In this document: positions 1 through 8,022 of the stretch, piece after piece
Position numbering within the stretch: the first letter of the stretch is position 1
How the letters are laid out: each line of letters opens with the position of its first letter
Source of the DNA: Cycloclasticus sp.
GTDB lineage: Bacteria > Pseudomonadota > Gammaproteobacteria > Methylococcales > Cycloclasticaceae
Assembly (NCBI GenBank): GCA_040743155.1
Contig: JBFLJU010000001.1
Location: forward strand, 558,001 to 622,000
Direction: 5' to 3'
DNA length: 64,000 bases
Made by a program: the position numbers and the translations under genes
Notes under the pieces: model-generated
Databases searched by the model: none
What the model saw: the letters and a program-made list of their open reading frames with translations, nothing else
Told to the model about the DNA's origin: nothing

Positions 1-5
1 GTGCT

Positions 6-221
6 TTAGTCAGCTGAACAAGTACCTTGTTGGATCGGTGGGCAAGGCACAGACCCATAAGAGCAAAAAACGCAGCAGTCGCCTTCAGATGGTTTGAGTA
101 ATGCGCCACAGCCTTTGCAATCATAAAACCACAGGCAGGCTTCTGTTGACATGACTTCCGTTTCTTTATGCCCACAGTGGGGGCAAGTAAGAACAGATTC
201 TAATATGATCTCTGTCTTCAT
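6..221 (-). CDS. GDCCVxC-domain small metal-type protein
   Basis: A 71-residue protein with a CPHCG pair near the N-terminus, a CKGCG pair in the middle and the block GDCCVFCSYGSVPCPP near the C-terminus. That block is the hallmark of the GDCCVxC-domain family, some of whose members are selenoproteins; here the positions are ordinary cysteines. The family is often found near mercury or other metal-handling genes, but no such neighbour is visible and the biochemical role is unknown. The Cys pairs suggest metal or thiol chemistry. An in-frame ATG lies 13 codons upstream (position 260). I chose 221 because family members usually begin a few residues before the first CxxC. Neither start has a clear Shine-Dalgarno sequence. 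Confidence 0.75.
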   Translation of the reverse strand: MKTEIILESVLTCPHCGHKETEVMSTEACLWFYDCKGCGALLKPSEGDCCVFCSYGSVPCPPIQQGTCSAD

Positions 222-500
222 ATAAACATTATAGGCGTCTATCAATTTATCACCAACCATAAAAAATAGCGGTTGGAAGAAGGCTTTCTTAGCTATGCCA
301 ATGGTAGTGAGGGATGGGTTGTGCGGTTCGATGGCTCTTAAATTTTCTATTTAGATCAAGTAGTTGTGACCTACCGCTAAGAATTGAAGCATAAATCAAC
401 GGTGCTGCTGAATTCCCCGAGTATTAATTTATACTTTCGATACTAATTTGAACGTATTTGCATGATTTAAAAAGCGTTTAAGAATAATGAAAGGAGTATC

Positions 501-1814
501 ATGATGATCGCTTGGCTTCTAAAACTTTTCGGTAAAAAAGCACCCTCGAAAGGGGAAGTGAAATTCTTAGCTGAGTCAGAGCTAACCTATGTTCGATCGG
601 AAAATCTACAGCCGGGTATGTACGTTGCTGAACTAGATCGACCTTGGCTTGGGTCACCGTTTAAATTGCAAGGCTTTAATATAACGACAGAGCGTGAACT
701 TAAAGCGCTTCGAAATTTTTGCTACTACGTTTATATCGATCGTGCTCGGGAAAGCAAACTAAGCCTGTCGGCAAAGAGCAGAGCCGTTAATAACTCGTTA
801 GTCTTTGGCAAAACGCCAAAAAAAACAGGGTCATTTGAAAAAGAAATCAATAATGCAACCAGTAGCTACCGTGCGACGGGGCAGTTGGTTTCTGACTTCA
901 TGCAAAAAGTGAAGGAAGGCGGCAGTATTGATACAGCAATAGCGAAAGAAGCCGTCGCCTCATCAGTTAATAGCATTTTGCAATCTCCAGATGCTCACTT
1001 ATGGCTCACCCAATTAAAAAACAAAGACGAATACACGGCGCAACACAGCTTAAACGTTAGCATGTTATCCATTGTATTAGGTAGGCACATAGGGCTTGCT
1101 GAGCAAGACCTCAAGAACCTTGGACTATGTGGGATGATGCACGACATGGGTAAAATGCTGATACCTTCAGCCATTTTGAATAAACCGTCCGAGCTCTCAT
1201 TTGAAGAATCGGAGATCATGAAAACACACACGACCTTGGGCGCTGAATTATTAAAATCTAGTAGCAACATGTTTCACGGCGCAATAGAAACAGCATTAAC
1301 ACACCATGAGCGGGTCAAAGGGCAGGGCTACCCCCAAGGACTCAAAGATTCGGGGGTTTCGTTTTACTCAAATATCGTTTCAATTGTAGATACTTATGAT
1401 GCGCTGACCAGTGATCGGGTTTATAAAAAAGGCTTAACCCACCTCGAAGCTACGCAGGTTCTTTATCAGCAAGCCGGTGAGCAATTTGATCGGCCATTGG
1501 TGAGTAAATTTATTGAGAGTTTAGGTGTTTTTCCGCCGGGCTGTTATGTTCAATTAAGCGACAATCGAATTGCTTTGGTGCTCGAGGCAAATGAAGAGTC
1601 AAAACTACGCCCGAAGGTGATGACCATTATGGATCGCTATATGAACCCGGTTAAAGAAGTGGTAGTTAACCTGGATAAAGTACTGACGGATTCAACAGGA
1701 AACCCGCTGCGTATTCAAAGTATCATTGCGCCAGAAACATTTAATATTGATCGAGAAAAGCACTTCCAAGAAGGCGTTATCAGCAAAGGCTTTGAAATGG
1801 CGGTTGCTTGCTAA
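501..1814 (+). CDS. DUF3391 / HD-GYP domain cyclic-di-GMP phosphodiesterase
   Basis: A 437-residue cytoplasmic protein. The N-terminal 130 residues look like the DUF3391 domain that precedes many HD-GYP domains. From about residue 165 there is an HD-GYP domain: His182, the HD pair His214-Asp215 (in MMHDMGK), and the GYP segment around 267-280. HD-GYP proteins hydrolyse cyclic-di-GMP to pGpG/GMP using a metal centre. The GYP segment reads HHERVKGQGYP rather than the usual HHExxDGxGYP, so one normally acidic position is Lys; activity cannot be judged from sequence. AAGGAG at 491-496 lies 4 nt before the first ATG and 7 nt before the second (504), so translation may begin at 504. The gene stands alone between divergent or convergent neighbours. 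Confidence 0.88.
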   Translation: MMIAWLLKLFGKKAPSKGEVKFLAESELTYVRSENLQPGMYVAELDRPWLGSPFKLQGFNITTERELKALRNFCYYVYIDRARESKLSLSAKSRAVNNSLVFGKTPKKTGSFEKEINNATSSYRATGQLVSDFMQKVKEGGSIDTAIAKEAVASSVNSILQSPDAHLWLTQLKNKDEYTAQHSLNVSMLSIVLGRHIGLAEQDLKNLGLCGMMHDMGKMLIPSAILNKPSELSFEESEIMKTHTTLGAELLKSSSNMFHGAIETALTHHERVKGQGYPQGLKDSGVSFYSNIVSIVDTYDALTSDRVYKKGLTHLEATQVLYQQAGEQFDRPLVSKFIESLGVFPPGCYVQLSDNRIALVLEANEESKLRPKVMTIMDRYMNPVKEVVVNLDKVLTDSTGNPLRIQSIIAPETFNIDREKHFQEGVISKGFEMAVAC

Positions 1815-2001
1815 AGATAGTCGAGTATTAAATGCATTTGTTAAATGCAGGCAAGGCTCCGTGTGTTTAAAGGCGCTGAGTCAGCTCCAAATTATTTAGA
1901 ACCTTAGCGGTTGGCGCAGCGGCCATAAAGGCGAACAGAAGCGGTGTGTTTTAGCTCGGTGTTGATTCGCTTGTATGGCAAGTAATACCAAACGTTGTTA
2001 C

Positions 2002-2406
2002 TTAATCTGGTTTTATTGCAAACTGGCCACTACCGAGCAGCGCAACAGAAAATCCGCCAAGCAAATAAAATGCCTGCAACTCAATGGCCCAACCGCCATG
2101 TTGAGTTAAACTAAGAAGCTCCCCTGAATGCGCTAGAGCAACAGCAAAAAGCATATTGACAGCTACAATTAAACCGCCTATTCGAGCGTAGTACCCGATT
2201 ATAAGCATCAACGGCGCAATGATTTCACCTATATAGACTCCGTAGGCAAGAGCTGCCGGTAATTCAATGCTAGCAAGGTTATTGCCGATAAACTCCAATG
2301 ATTCTGGGTGCATTATCTTAGCTATGCCATGAAAAAACATGAGGCTACCGACAGTAATGCGTACGGTTAGCTTGCCCAATCCATCACTGTAATTTTTATC
2401 AATCAT
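2002..2406 (-). CDS. DoxX family membrane protein
   Basis: A 134-residue integral membrane protein with four predicted transmembrane helices (about residues 15-35, 55-75, 80-100 and 108-126). The first helix region contains RITVGSLMFFHGIAKIMHP, typical of the DoxX/YphA family. DoxX was named for the small subunit of archaeal thiosulfate:quinone oxidoreductase, but most bacterial members are uncharacterised membrane proteins, some linked to thiol stress. The ATG is preceded by GAGGG at about 7 nt, which supports the start. No sulfur-oxidation or redox partner lies next to it, so a specific function should not be inferred. Confidence 0.85.
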   Translation of the reverse strand: MIDKNYSDGLGKLTVRITVGSLMFFHGIAKIMHPESLEFIGNNLASIELPAALAYGVYIGEIIAPLMLIIGYYARIGGLIVAVNMLFAVALAHSGELLSLTQHGGWAIELQAFYLLGGFSVALLGSGQFAIKPD

Positions 2407-2751
2407 GCTACACCCTCATTGTTGAATTAATGGTTCCTTACCTAACGGTAAAACTCACTTGTAGCAAAAGCATGACGACAATAGGAGTGGCGCTTTTGCT
2501 ATCTAGTGGAGTGAATGAGCGGTTTTTTGTTTATAAAGTTTAACCTTTAACACCTGACTGGGTGGATTTTAAGGTAAACACAGAGTCGCTCTTATGTATA
2601 TCTCCGTAATTCATGCATATGATCCTATAACAATAGACACAAATTTTCAAAAAGGTTAACGCTACGCTAAAGGCGGCCCTTTTAATGAGAGAAGGGGTGA
2701 TGTGGAACCCTAAAATGATTTAAATAGTAGGATTGACACTATAGTCACTTG
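2407..2751. other. Non-coding stretch with a long inverted repeat
   Basis: No convincing ORF with a ribosome binding site is present. The clearest structure is a perfect 10-bp inverted repeat, TAGCAAAAGC at 2462-2471 and its complement at 2492-2501, separated by 20 nt. It lies just upstream of the doxX-type gene and could be a regulatory hairpin or operator. The rest is AT-rich and presumably carries the promoter of the minus-strand doxX-type gene. Confidence 0.5.
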
Positions 2752-3114
2752 TTAAGTACACGATGGTTTGCCTTCACTTGCTTGTTTTGAAAGACCTTTA
2801 AGGCTTTGTGTAACCCATGTGCCATCGGTTGTTTTAAACCTTACTAAATCATGCGTTTCTAATGCTTTATTTTCCCTGAAGAGTGCTTCAACGTTGTTAT
2901 TAAAGTGGTTAATGATTTCTTTGTTTTGACACAAACATGCTGAATGTTCATGGCCAGATTCAAGACAAGCCATAACTGAAGAGGAAACTTTATCTAGATT
3001 TGATTGAATAGTATTTAACTGTGCCACTATATTTGGATTTTCAATTAACACTTCTTCATTTGCAAAAGCGAGACTGGTAAACGCCAGTATGTAGATAAAT
3101 ATTAATTTTTTCAT
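2752..3114 (-). CDS. Hypothetical secreted cysteine-containing protein
   Basis: A 120-residue protein with a clear signal peptide (MKK, a hydrophobic core, probable cleavage after LAFA at residue 18), so it is likely periplasmic. The mature part is mostly helical in character. It has four cysteines: C50, then C60 and C62 in a CLC motif within a His-rich stretch (GHEHSACLC), and C119 next to the C-terminus. These could form disulfides or bind metal. I do not recognise the family. AAGGAGG sits just before the ATG and strongly supports both the gene and this start. It is followed on the same strand, 70 bp upstream of its start, by pirin, so the two may share a transcript. Confidence 0.7.
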   Translation of the reverse strand: MKKLIFIYILAFTSLAFANEEVLIENPNIVAQLNTIQSNLDKVSSSVMACLESGHEHSACLCQNKEIINHFNNNVEALFRENKALETHDLVRFKTTDGTWVTQSLKGLSKQASEGKPSCT

Positions 3115-3184
3115 ACGCCTCCTTGTGGATTTGGCGTTTAGGTTAAGACGCGCGAGCCTTTTGCGCGTCGTACATGGAACATTG

Positions 3185-3862
3185 TTAGCGCCTTGTGTGA
3201 ATTATAATAAGTTGCGTATCATCTTTAGCTTTGAACTCTAGCCTGTCATCCCGTATTAAGTCACCATCTTTGACGATCTGTCCATTAAGTATGCCCGAGC
3301 CTCGCGTTATATATGCCATGAAAGGTGTGCTTAGAGATATGCTTTTACCTTCTGAAACAATGCCTACATCGATCAATGTATGGCTATTCAATGTGGTCTC
3401 TTGTCCGGCTTCTCCACCGTACACACGCGTTAACTCTCCATCTTTAGGTGAATATAATTTATACCCAGCAGCTTGTCCTTGTTGTTCGGGTAAAACCCAG
3501 AGCTGTACCATTCGATTTTCGGCGTCGTCTGGGTTAATTTCGTTATGGGAGAACCCTTCGCCACCTGCACGTTGTGCCTGAACATGATGGTTTTCCATCT
3601 GCTGCCCATGCTCAAGCGAACCCTCATGCATAATACGGCCTTCTACCATCACTGAAATTACATCAATTTCTTTATGGCTATGGAGTCGGGTCTCACCTTT
3701 AGGTAAAAACTTTGCATCGGCCAAATAAACAAAATTCCCTATACCATCCCATGCTTTACTCGACTTTTTATCACCAAACAATCGCGTGTCCGTAACAAGG
3801 CGGTGCTCTCGAAGTCCAGCAAACCCTCCTTGCTCTATATCACTTCTGTGTAATATTTCCAT
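3185..3862 (-). CDS. Pirin family protein (YhaK-like bicupin)
   Basis: A 225-residue bicupin. The N-terminal cupin carries the metal ligands expected of pirins: His61 and His63 in RLHSHKEID, then His106 and Glu108 in GFSHNE. Pirins bind Fe; some act as quercetin 2,3-dioxygenases and others as redox-sensing co-regulators. The length and short C-terminal half resemble YhaK-type bacterial pirins. The physiological substrate cannot be read from sequence. The start ATG has GAGG a few bases upstream. A GC-rich hairpin (GACGCGC at 3147-3153 with its complement at 3163-3169) follows the gene on its own strand but lacks a good U-tract. Confidence 0.9.
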   Translation of the reverse strand: MEILHRSDIEQGGFAGLREHRLVTDTRLFGDKKSSKAWDGIGNFVYLADAKFLPKGETRLHSHKEIDVISVMVEGRIMHEGSLEHGQQMENHHVQAQRAGGEGFSHNEINPDDAENRMVQLWVLPEQQGQAAGYKLYSPKDGELTRVYGGEAGQETTLNSHTLIDVGIVSEGKSISLSTPFMAYITRGSGILNGQIVKDGDLIRDDRLEFKAKDDTQLIIIHTRR

Positions 3863-4035
3863 AACCTCGCCTCAATACATTAAATGTTATTAACCAATGG
3901 GGTTAAATTTGATTGATTTCCTTTTTAACTATTCAGTGCCCATAATTTATTTGTCGCTTCACAAATTTCATCTATTTTTTTATTGCCGCTTTTGCCTAAG
4001 GCCTTACTCACTTGCAGGTCAAATGGAGTGCTCGG

Positions 4036-4965
4036 TCAGGCCATATTTATTACATGCTGTATTTCTGGCAGCATTCTCTGAACACAGTCATAACCCTCAT
4101 CAATTGCTTCTTTTGCTCGATAAAACTCTAATAGACCAATGTGAGCAAGCTTTGGAGAAAGTAAAATATCAGGAGGGTCACCGGCCATGCGACTTCGTGT
4201 GATTCTGTCTTGCGTAATATTAACTGAGCTAGCAATCGCTTCGAACAAACTTGGTGGCTGGTCTTTCGTTTTTGTTGTTGAAAATACCGACGATGTATAG
4301 TCAGAGACTAAGCCCGTTATTTTTCCAACAACGCCGGTCTCTTGATTTTTTGAAATTTTGGGGTTTTGAAGGTGTTTTCCTACAATATCTCCGTTTAAAT
4401 TTACGGCTATAACAATGTCTGCACCGAGTGCACGGCAGACAGAAACTGGAACAGGGTTTACAAGCCCGCCATCTACAAGCCATTTGTTATTGTTTTTAAT
4501 AGCAGGGAAGAGCCCCGGCAAGGAAATAGATGACCAAACGGCCTCTAATATAGACCCCTTTGTTAGCCATACCTCTCTTCCAGTATCTAAACCTGTTGCT
4601 ACTGTGGCGTATTGCTTGTCAAGGTCTTCTATTAGCGAACCATCAGTAGCGACGTATTTATTTAAAAAATGGTGCAGCCTTTCAGTATTAACAAAACCAT
4701 TAAAGGACGTGTTGATTTCAAAAAACCGAGCCGTCTCAAGTTTGCTTAGAGAACACACCCATCTTTCTAGTTTCTCAAGGTTATTTGATACATAAGAAGC
4801 GCCAACTAATGAGCCAATGGAAGTACCGCAAACAATGTTGGGTACAATTCCCTGGTTAGCTAGGGCGTTGATAACGCCTATATGCGACCATCCACGAGAA
4901 GAGCCACTTCCAAGTGCTAAACCAATATTCATTTTTTTATCATCATGTTGCCGTATTTTCTTCAC
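4036..4965 (-). CDS. Patatin-like phospholipase family protein (RssA-like)
   Basis: A 309-residue protein of the patatin/RssA type. The oxyanion loop GSGSSRGWSHIG is at about residues 19-30, the nucleophile elbow GTSIG has Ser49, and the Asp of the catalytic dyad lies in WLVDGG at about residue 167. Such enzymes are serine acyl hydrolases acting on phospholipids or lysophospholipids. No signal peptide is seen, so it is cytoplasmic or membrane-associated. The start is GTG, with AAGGA five bases upstream; an ATG 11 codons downstream is the alternative. The reading frame continues for 36 sense codons past the TGA stop with protein-like composition, ending at a TAA at 3925-3927, so the gene may once have been longer (see findings). 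Confidence 0.88.
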   Translation of the reverse strand: MKKIRQHDDKKMNIGLALGSGSSRGWSHIGVINALANQGIVPNIVCGTSIGSLVGASYVSNNLEKLERWVCSLSKLETARFFEINTSFNGFVNTERLHHFLNKYVATDGSLIEDLDKQYATVATGLDTGREVWLTKGSILEAVWSSISLPGLFPAIKNNNKWLVDGGLVNPVPVSVCRALGADIVIAVNLNGDIVGKHLQNPKISKNQETGVVGKITGLVSDYTSSVFSTTKTKDQPPSLFEAIASSVNITQDRITRSRMAGDPPDILLSPKLAHIGLLEFYRAKEAIDEGYDCVQRMLPEIQHVINMA

Positions 4966-5020
4966 TAAGTTCCTTGAGAATAAAAATCAAGCTAGCCGAC
5001 TCCTTAATTTACTCTCGGTT

Positions 5021-5515
5021 TTATCTCCATTTTGCCCACGGGTCTTCATACTCCTCAGCAGGTGACTGTGCAGAATCCAACGGTTCGCGATTATGCTTTC
5101 TGTAATGATGACTGTTTCGGTTGTCCGTGTGCTTATCTTGATTATATGCAGCCGCTTTCGTTACACGTTTCAGGCGTAATTGATCAGCATCTTCCAAACT
5201 TAACTCGGCAGGCTCTCCTGGAGTTTGATCTAAAGGAATAATTCGATCCCTAGGAGGTAATGAAAACTGTTCGGAAGAGACCTTAGGCAAGTTTTTAAAC
5301 TCATACAAATAGAACGCCTCAACCTTTTCACATGCCCACGTCGTCTTTTTAAGAAACTTAATGCTAGACGCTATACTCGGATTGGTCTTAAAGCAGTTGA
5401 TATTTAAATAAGCAAAGAGAATCTCAAAACCGTAGTGGTCTACTATTTGAGTCAATAAATTTTTTAAACTAAGGCCATGTAGCGGACTATTCTTGTAATC
5501 AATTTCATTATTCAT
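5021..5515 (-). CDS. VF530 (DUF2132) DNA-binding domain protein with polar C-terminal tail
   Basis: The first 70 residues match the VF530/DUF2132 fold: [20 protein letters not shown] followed by [20 protein letters not shown] and a WAxEKVE segment. VF530 proteins are small putative DNA-binding proteins of about 70-80 residues. Here a tail of about 90 polar residues follows, rich in Asp, Arg, His and Asn and likely disordered. The start at 5515 (MNNEID) fits family alignments; an upstream in-frame ATG at 5569 would add 18 residues unlike the family. It lies 55 bp upstream of the patatin-like gene on the same strand, so co-transcription is likely. The function of the tail is unknown. Confidence 0.8.
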   Translation of the reverse strand: MNNEIDYKNSPLHGLSLKNLLTQIVDHYGFEILFAYLNINCFKTNPSIASSIKFLKKTTWACEKVEAFYLYEFKNLPKVSSEQFSLPPRDRIIPLDQTPGEPAELSLEDADQLRLKRVTKAAAYNQDKHTDNRNSHHYRKHNREPLDSAQSPAEEYEDPWAKWR

Positions 5516-5643
5516 ATTAATATTCAGTAAAGCGGGGGAAGGGCATATATTATACCTTTCTCCACACATGCGATATAGAGCAGCAACGGACTCAAAATAC
5601 CGTAAAATGTGCGTTTAATGTTGCTTATGATCGTATTAAACAA

Positions 5644-7911
5644 ATGAAGAATAATAGAGTTGAATTGTTGGCCCCAGGTGGTAATGCGGAGGCGATTAAG
5701 GCCGCCATCGTTGCTGGTGCTAATGCCGTGTATTGCGGTTTAGATATGTTTAATGCACGTAACCGTGCCACGAACCTTTCCTTTGATGACTTGTGCGGCG
5801 TTTTACGGTTGGCACATAAACACCATTGTCAGGTGTTTTTAACGCTCAACGTGGTGATTCTTGAGCAAGAAATGCCGGCGTTAATAAAACTGCTAAACAA
5901 ACTGGTTAACATCAATCTGGATGGCATTATCGTTCAAGACTTAGGTGTATTTAATCTAGTTAAAAAGCATTTCCCAACACTCGACATACACGCCTCCACT
6001 CAACTAACAACGCATAATGAGGGGCAAATACAATTCCTTGGACGAATTGGTGCAACCCGCGTTAATTTATCGCGTGAGTTGAATTTGCAAGAAGTGAAAA
6101 CGCTAACAAGCTTCGCGCATGATCATAATGTGTTTACCGAAGTGTTTGTGCACGGCGCATTGTGCATCGCGTTTTCTGGCCAGTGTTATTCAAGCTCTGT
6201 TAGCGTAGGTAATTCGGGAAATCGTGGCCGTTGCAGTCAAGCGTGCCGTGATGAATACGAAACCACCGCAACGGGGAACAATTTTCCGCTTAATTTAAAA
6301 GATAATTCGGCCTATTTTGACCTGCCGGAGTTGCTGGATGCCGGTGTCGATTCGCTAAAGATAGAAGGGCGCATTAAAGGGGCGCATTACGTCTATACCG
6401 TCGTGGACAGTTGGCGTAAGCAGATCAATAAATTCGTAGAAACAGGGCAATTATTGGCAGACGATTCAAATTTACATAAAGTCTTTAACCGTGATTTCAC
6501 CAATTCATTTTTAAAGGGTAATCTAACAAAAGACATGTTTATTGATAACCCTCGAGACCACAGTGTTGAACACGCGGTAACAAAAAGCCAAGCCGTTTCT
6601 ATCCCGCAAATTCACAAGGCTAAGCAAAGCCTTTATGACGAAAGGAATACACTGGGTGATGAATTAGCCGATAAAATTAAAGACTTAAGCATTGCCAAGC
6701 AATCGCTAACGCTGAGTTTCTCAGGGCAGCTTAATGAACCCTTAGTGCTGACACTGCAAGTAATAGGAGACAACGAGTTAGCTGCGACCTATGTGATTGA
6801 GTCCAACGCGCCATTAAAAGAAGCAACGCAATCGAGGCTTGACCCAACGGCAATAAAAAAACGTTTTAAAGGGTTTAATAATGCACGATACACAGTGGAG
6901 TCAGTTGATTTTGACGGCTTGGCAGAAAACTTAAGTCTCCCATTTAAAGAACTGGCAGAAATAAAAAACAAAGCAAGCTTCATACTCAATGATTCAATCG
7001 AGGTTGTGGCCAATGTGGATGTTCCAGCGCTGGTTAACCATCCAAAAATGCAGACGGATAATAAACCGTCTATGTCGGTGCTAATAGCCGATGAAAAAGA
7101 CCTGCACTTGTGTGACATGACCGATGCCGATATTTACTTCAAGTTACCGGAAAGCTTCAAAAAAGGCTGTACTAAGTATATTGATCTGCTGCTGCAAAAC
7201 CCGCGTTTAATCCCTTGGTTTCCAGCTGTTCTTATCGGTAAGGACTATTTAGAAGCGGTTAAAGTGCTTGAGCAAGTAAAGCCCAAACGTATTGTTAGCA
7301 ACAATACTGGCATTGCCCATAAAGCCTTTGAAATGCAAATAGATTGGATAGCGGGACCCTTTTTAAACACCACCAATTCTTACGCCTTGTTAACGCTACA
7401 AGAAGAGCTTAATTGTTCTGGTGCGTTTATTTCTAACGAAATTAACCGTATGCAAATAAAAAATATAGCGCGACCCAAAAACTTTAAATTGCTATACAGC
7501 ATTTATCACCCGATTTTAATGATGACCAGTCGGCAATGCTTTTTCCAACAAACCGTGGGTTGTAAAAAACCGAGTATAGAAGATGGCTGTATGCTCAAGT
7601 GCCAAAAGGCAACAACCATTACCAATGTAAAAGGCGTTTCATTTGCTATTGATAAGCAAAAAGGCGGTTACCCAAGCATTTATAATGATGAGCAATTCTT
7701 GAATTTGGATGTCGTCAACGACTTATCTGAAATGTTTGATGAATTCTTTATAGACCTAACTAACATAGGGGCAGGGTCAAAAGCAGAGCAGAATAAAGCA
7801 CAGCTCATAGAATACTTTGAACAAATGATAGGCGGGAAAAACGGCGCGAAGGTGCAACTTAATCAAATGATACCGCTGTCCACTATGGCTCAATATAGCC
7901 AAGGACTATAG
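5644..7911 (+). CDS. U32 family peptidase-like protein (RlhA/TrhP-type RNA hydroxylation family)
   Basis: A 755-residue protein that begins with the U32 barrel motif ELLAPGGNAEAIKAAI and carries the full U32 signature EVFVHGALCIAFSGQC at residues 166-181. Cys174, Cys181, Cys197 and Cys201 form the cysteine cluster seen in members needed for prephenate-dependent hydroxylation of 23S rRNA (RlhA, C2501) or tRNA (TrhP). The annotated peptidase activity is probably not the real role. RlhA is about 650 residues, so this protein is roughly 100 residues longer. The extra length includes a C-terminal Cys-rich stretch (SRQCFFQQTVGCKK, then DGCMLKCQK). Which RNA is modified cannot be decided. The start has only a weak ribosome binding site but matches the family N-terminus. 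Confidence 0.85.
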   Translation: MKNNRVELLAPGGNAEAIKAAIVAGANAVYCGLDMFNARNRATNLSFDDLCGVLRLAHKHHCQVFLTLNVVILEQEMPALIKLLNKLVNINLDGIIVQDLGVFNLVKKHFPTLDIHASTQLTTHNEGQIQFLGRIGATRVNLSRELNLQEVKTLTSFAHDHNVFTEVFVHGALCIAFSGQCYSSSVSVGNSGNRGRCSQACRDEYETTATGNNFPLNLKDNSAYFDLPELLDAGVDSLKIEGRIKGAHYVYTVVDSWRKQINKFVETGQLLADDSNLHKVFNRDFTNSFLKGNLTKDMFIDNPRDHSVEHAVTKSQAVSIPQIHKAKQSLYDERNTLGDELADKIKDLSIAKQSLTLSFSGQLNEPLVLTLQVIGDNELAATYVIESNAPLKEATQSRLDPTAIKKRFKGFNNARYTVESVDFDGLAENLSLPFKELAEIKNKASFILNDSIEVVANVDVPALVNHPKMQTDNKPSMSVLIADEKDLHLCDMTDADIYFKLPESFKKGCTKYIDLLLQNPRLIPWFPAVLIGKDYLEAVKVLEQVKPKRIVSNNTGIAHKAFEMQIDWIAGPFLNTTNSYALLTLQEELNCSGAFISNEINRMQIKNIARPKNFKLLYSIYHPILMMTSRQCFFQQTVGCKKPSIEDGCMLKCQKATTITNVKGVSFAIDKQKGGYPSIYNDEQFLNLDVVNDLSEMFDEFFIDLTNIGAGSKAEQNKAQLIEYFEQMIGGKNGAKVQLNQMIPLSTMAQYSQGL

Positions 7912-8022
7912 CTATAAAAAAGGGATTAATTAGAAAATAAAGCAGTCTTTTTAGCTGCTCTTGGATAAAAGGCTAATGTTCTCTTTTATTCTGTTTTAGG
8001 CATGAGTTTGATGTGGTTATTA

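Noticed and set aside
3231-3581. Plus-strand ORF opposite the pirin gene
   Set aside because: Pirin motifs on the minus strand are complete; the plus frame has no recognisable domain or ribosome binding site.
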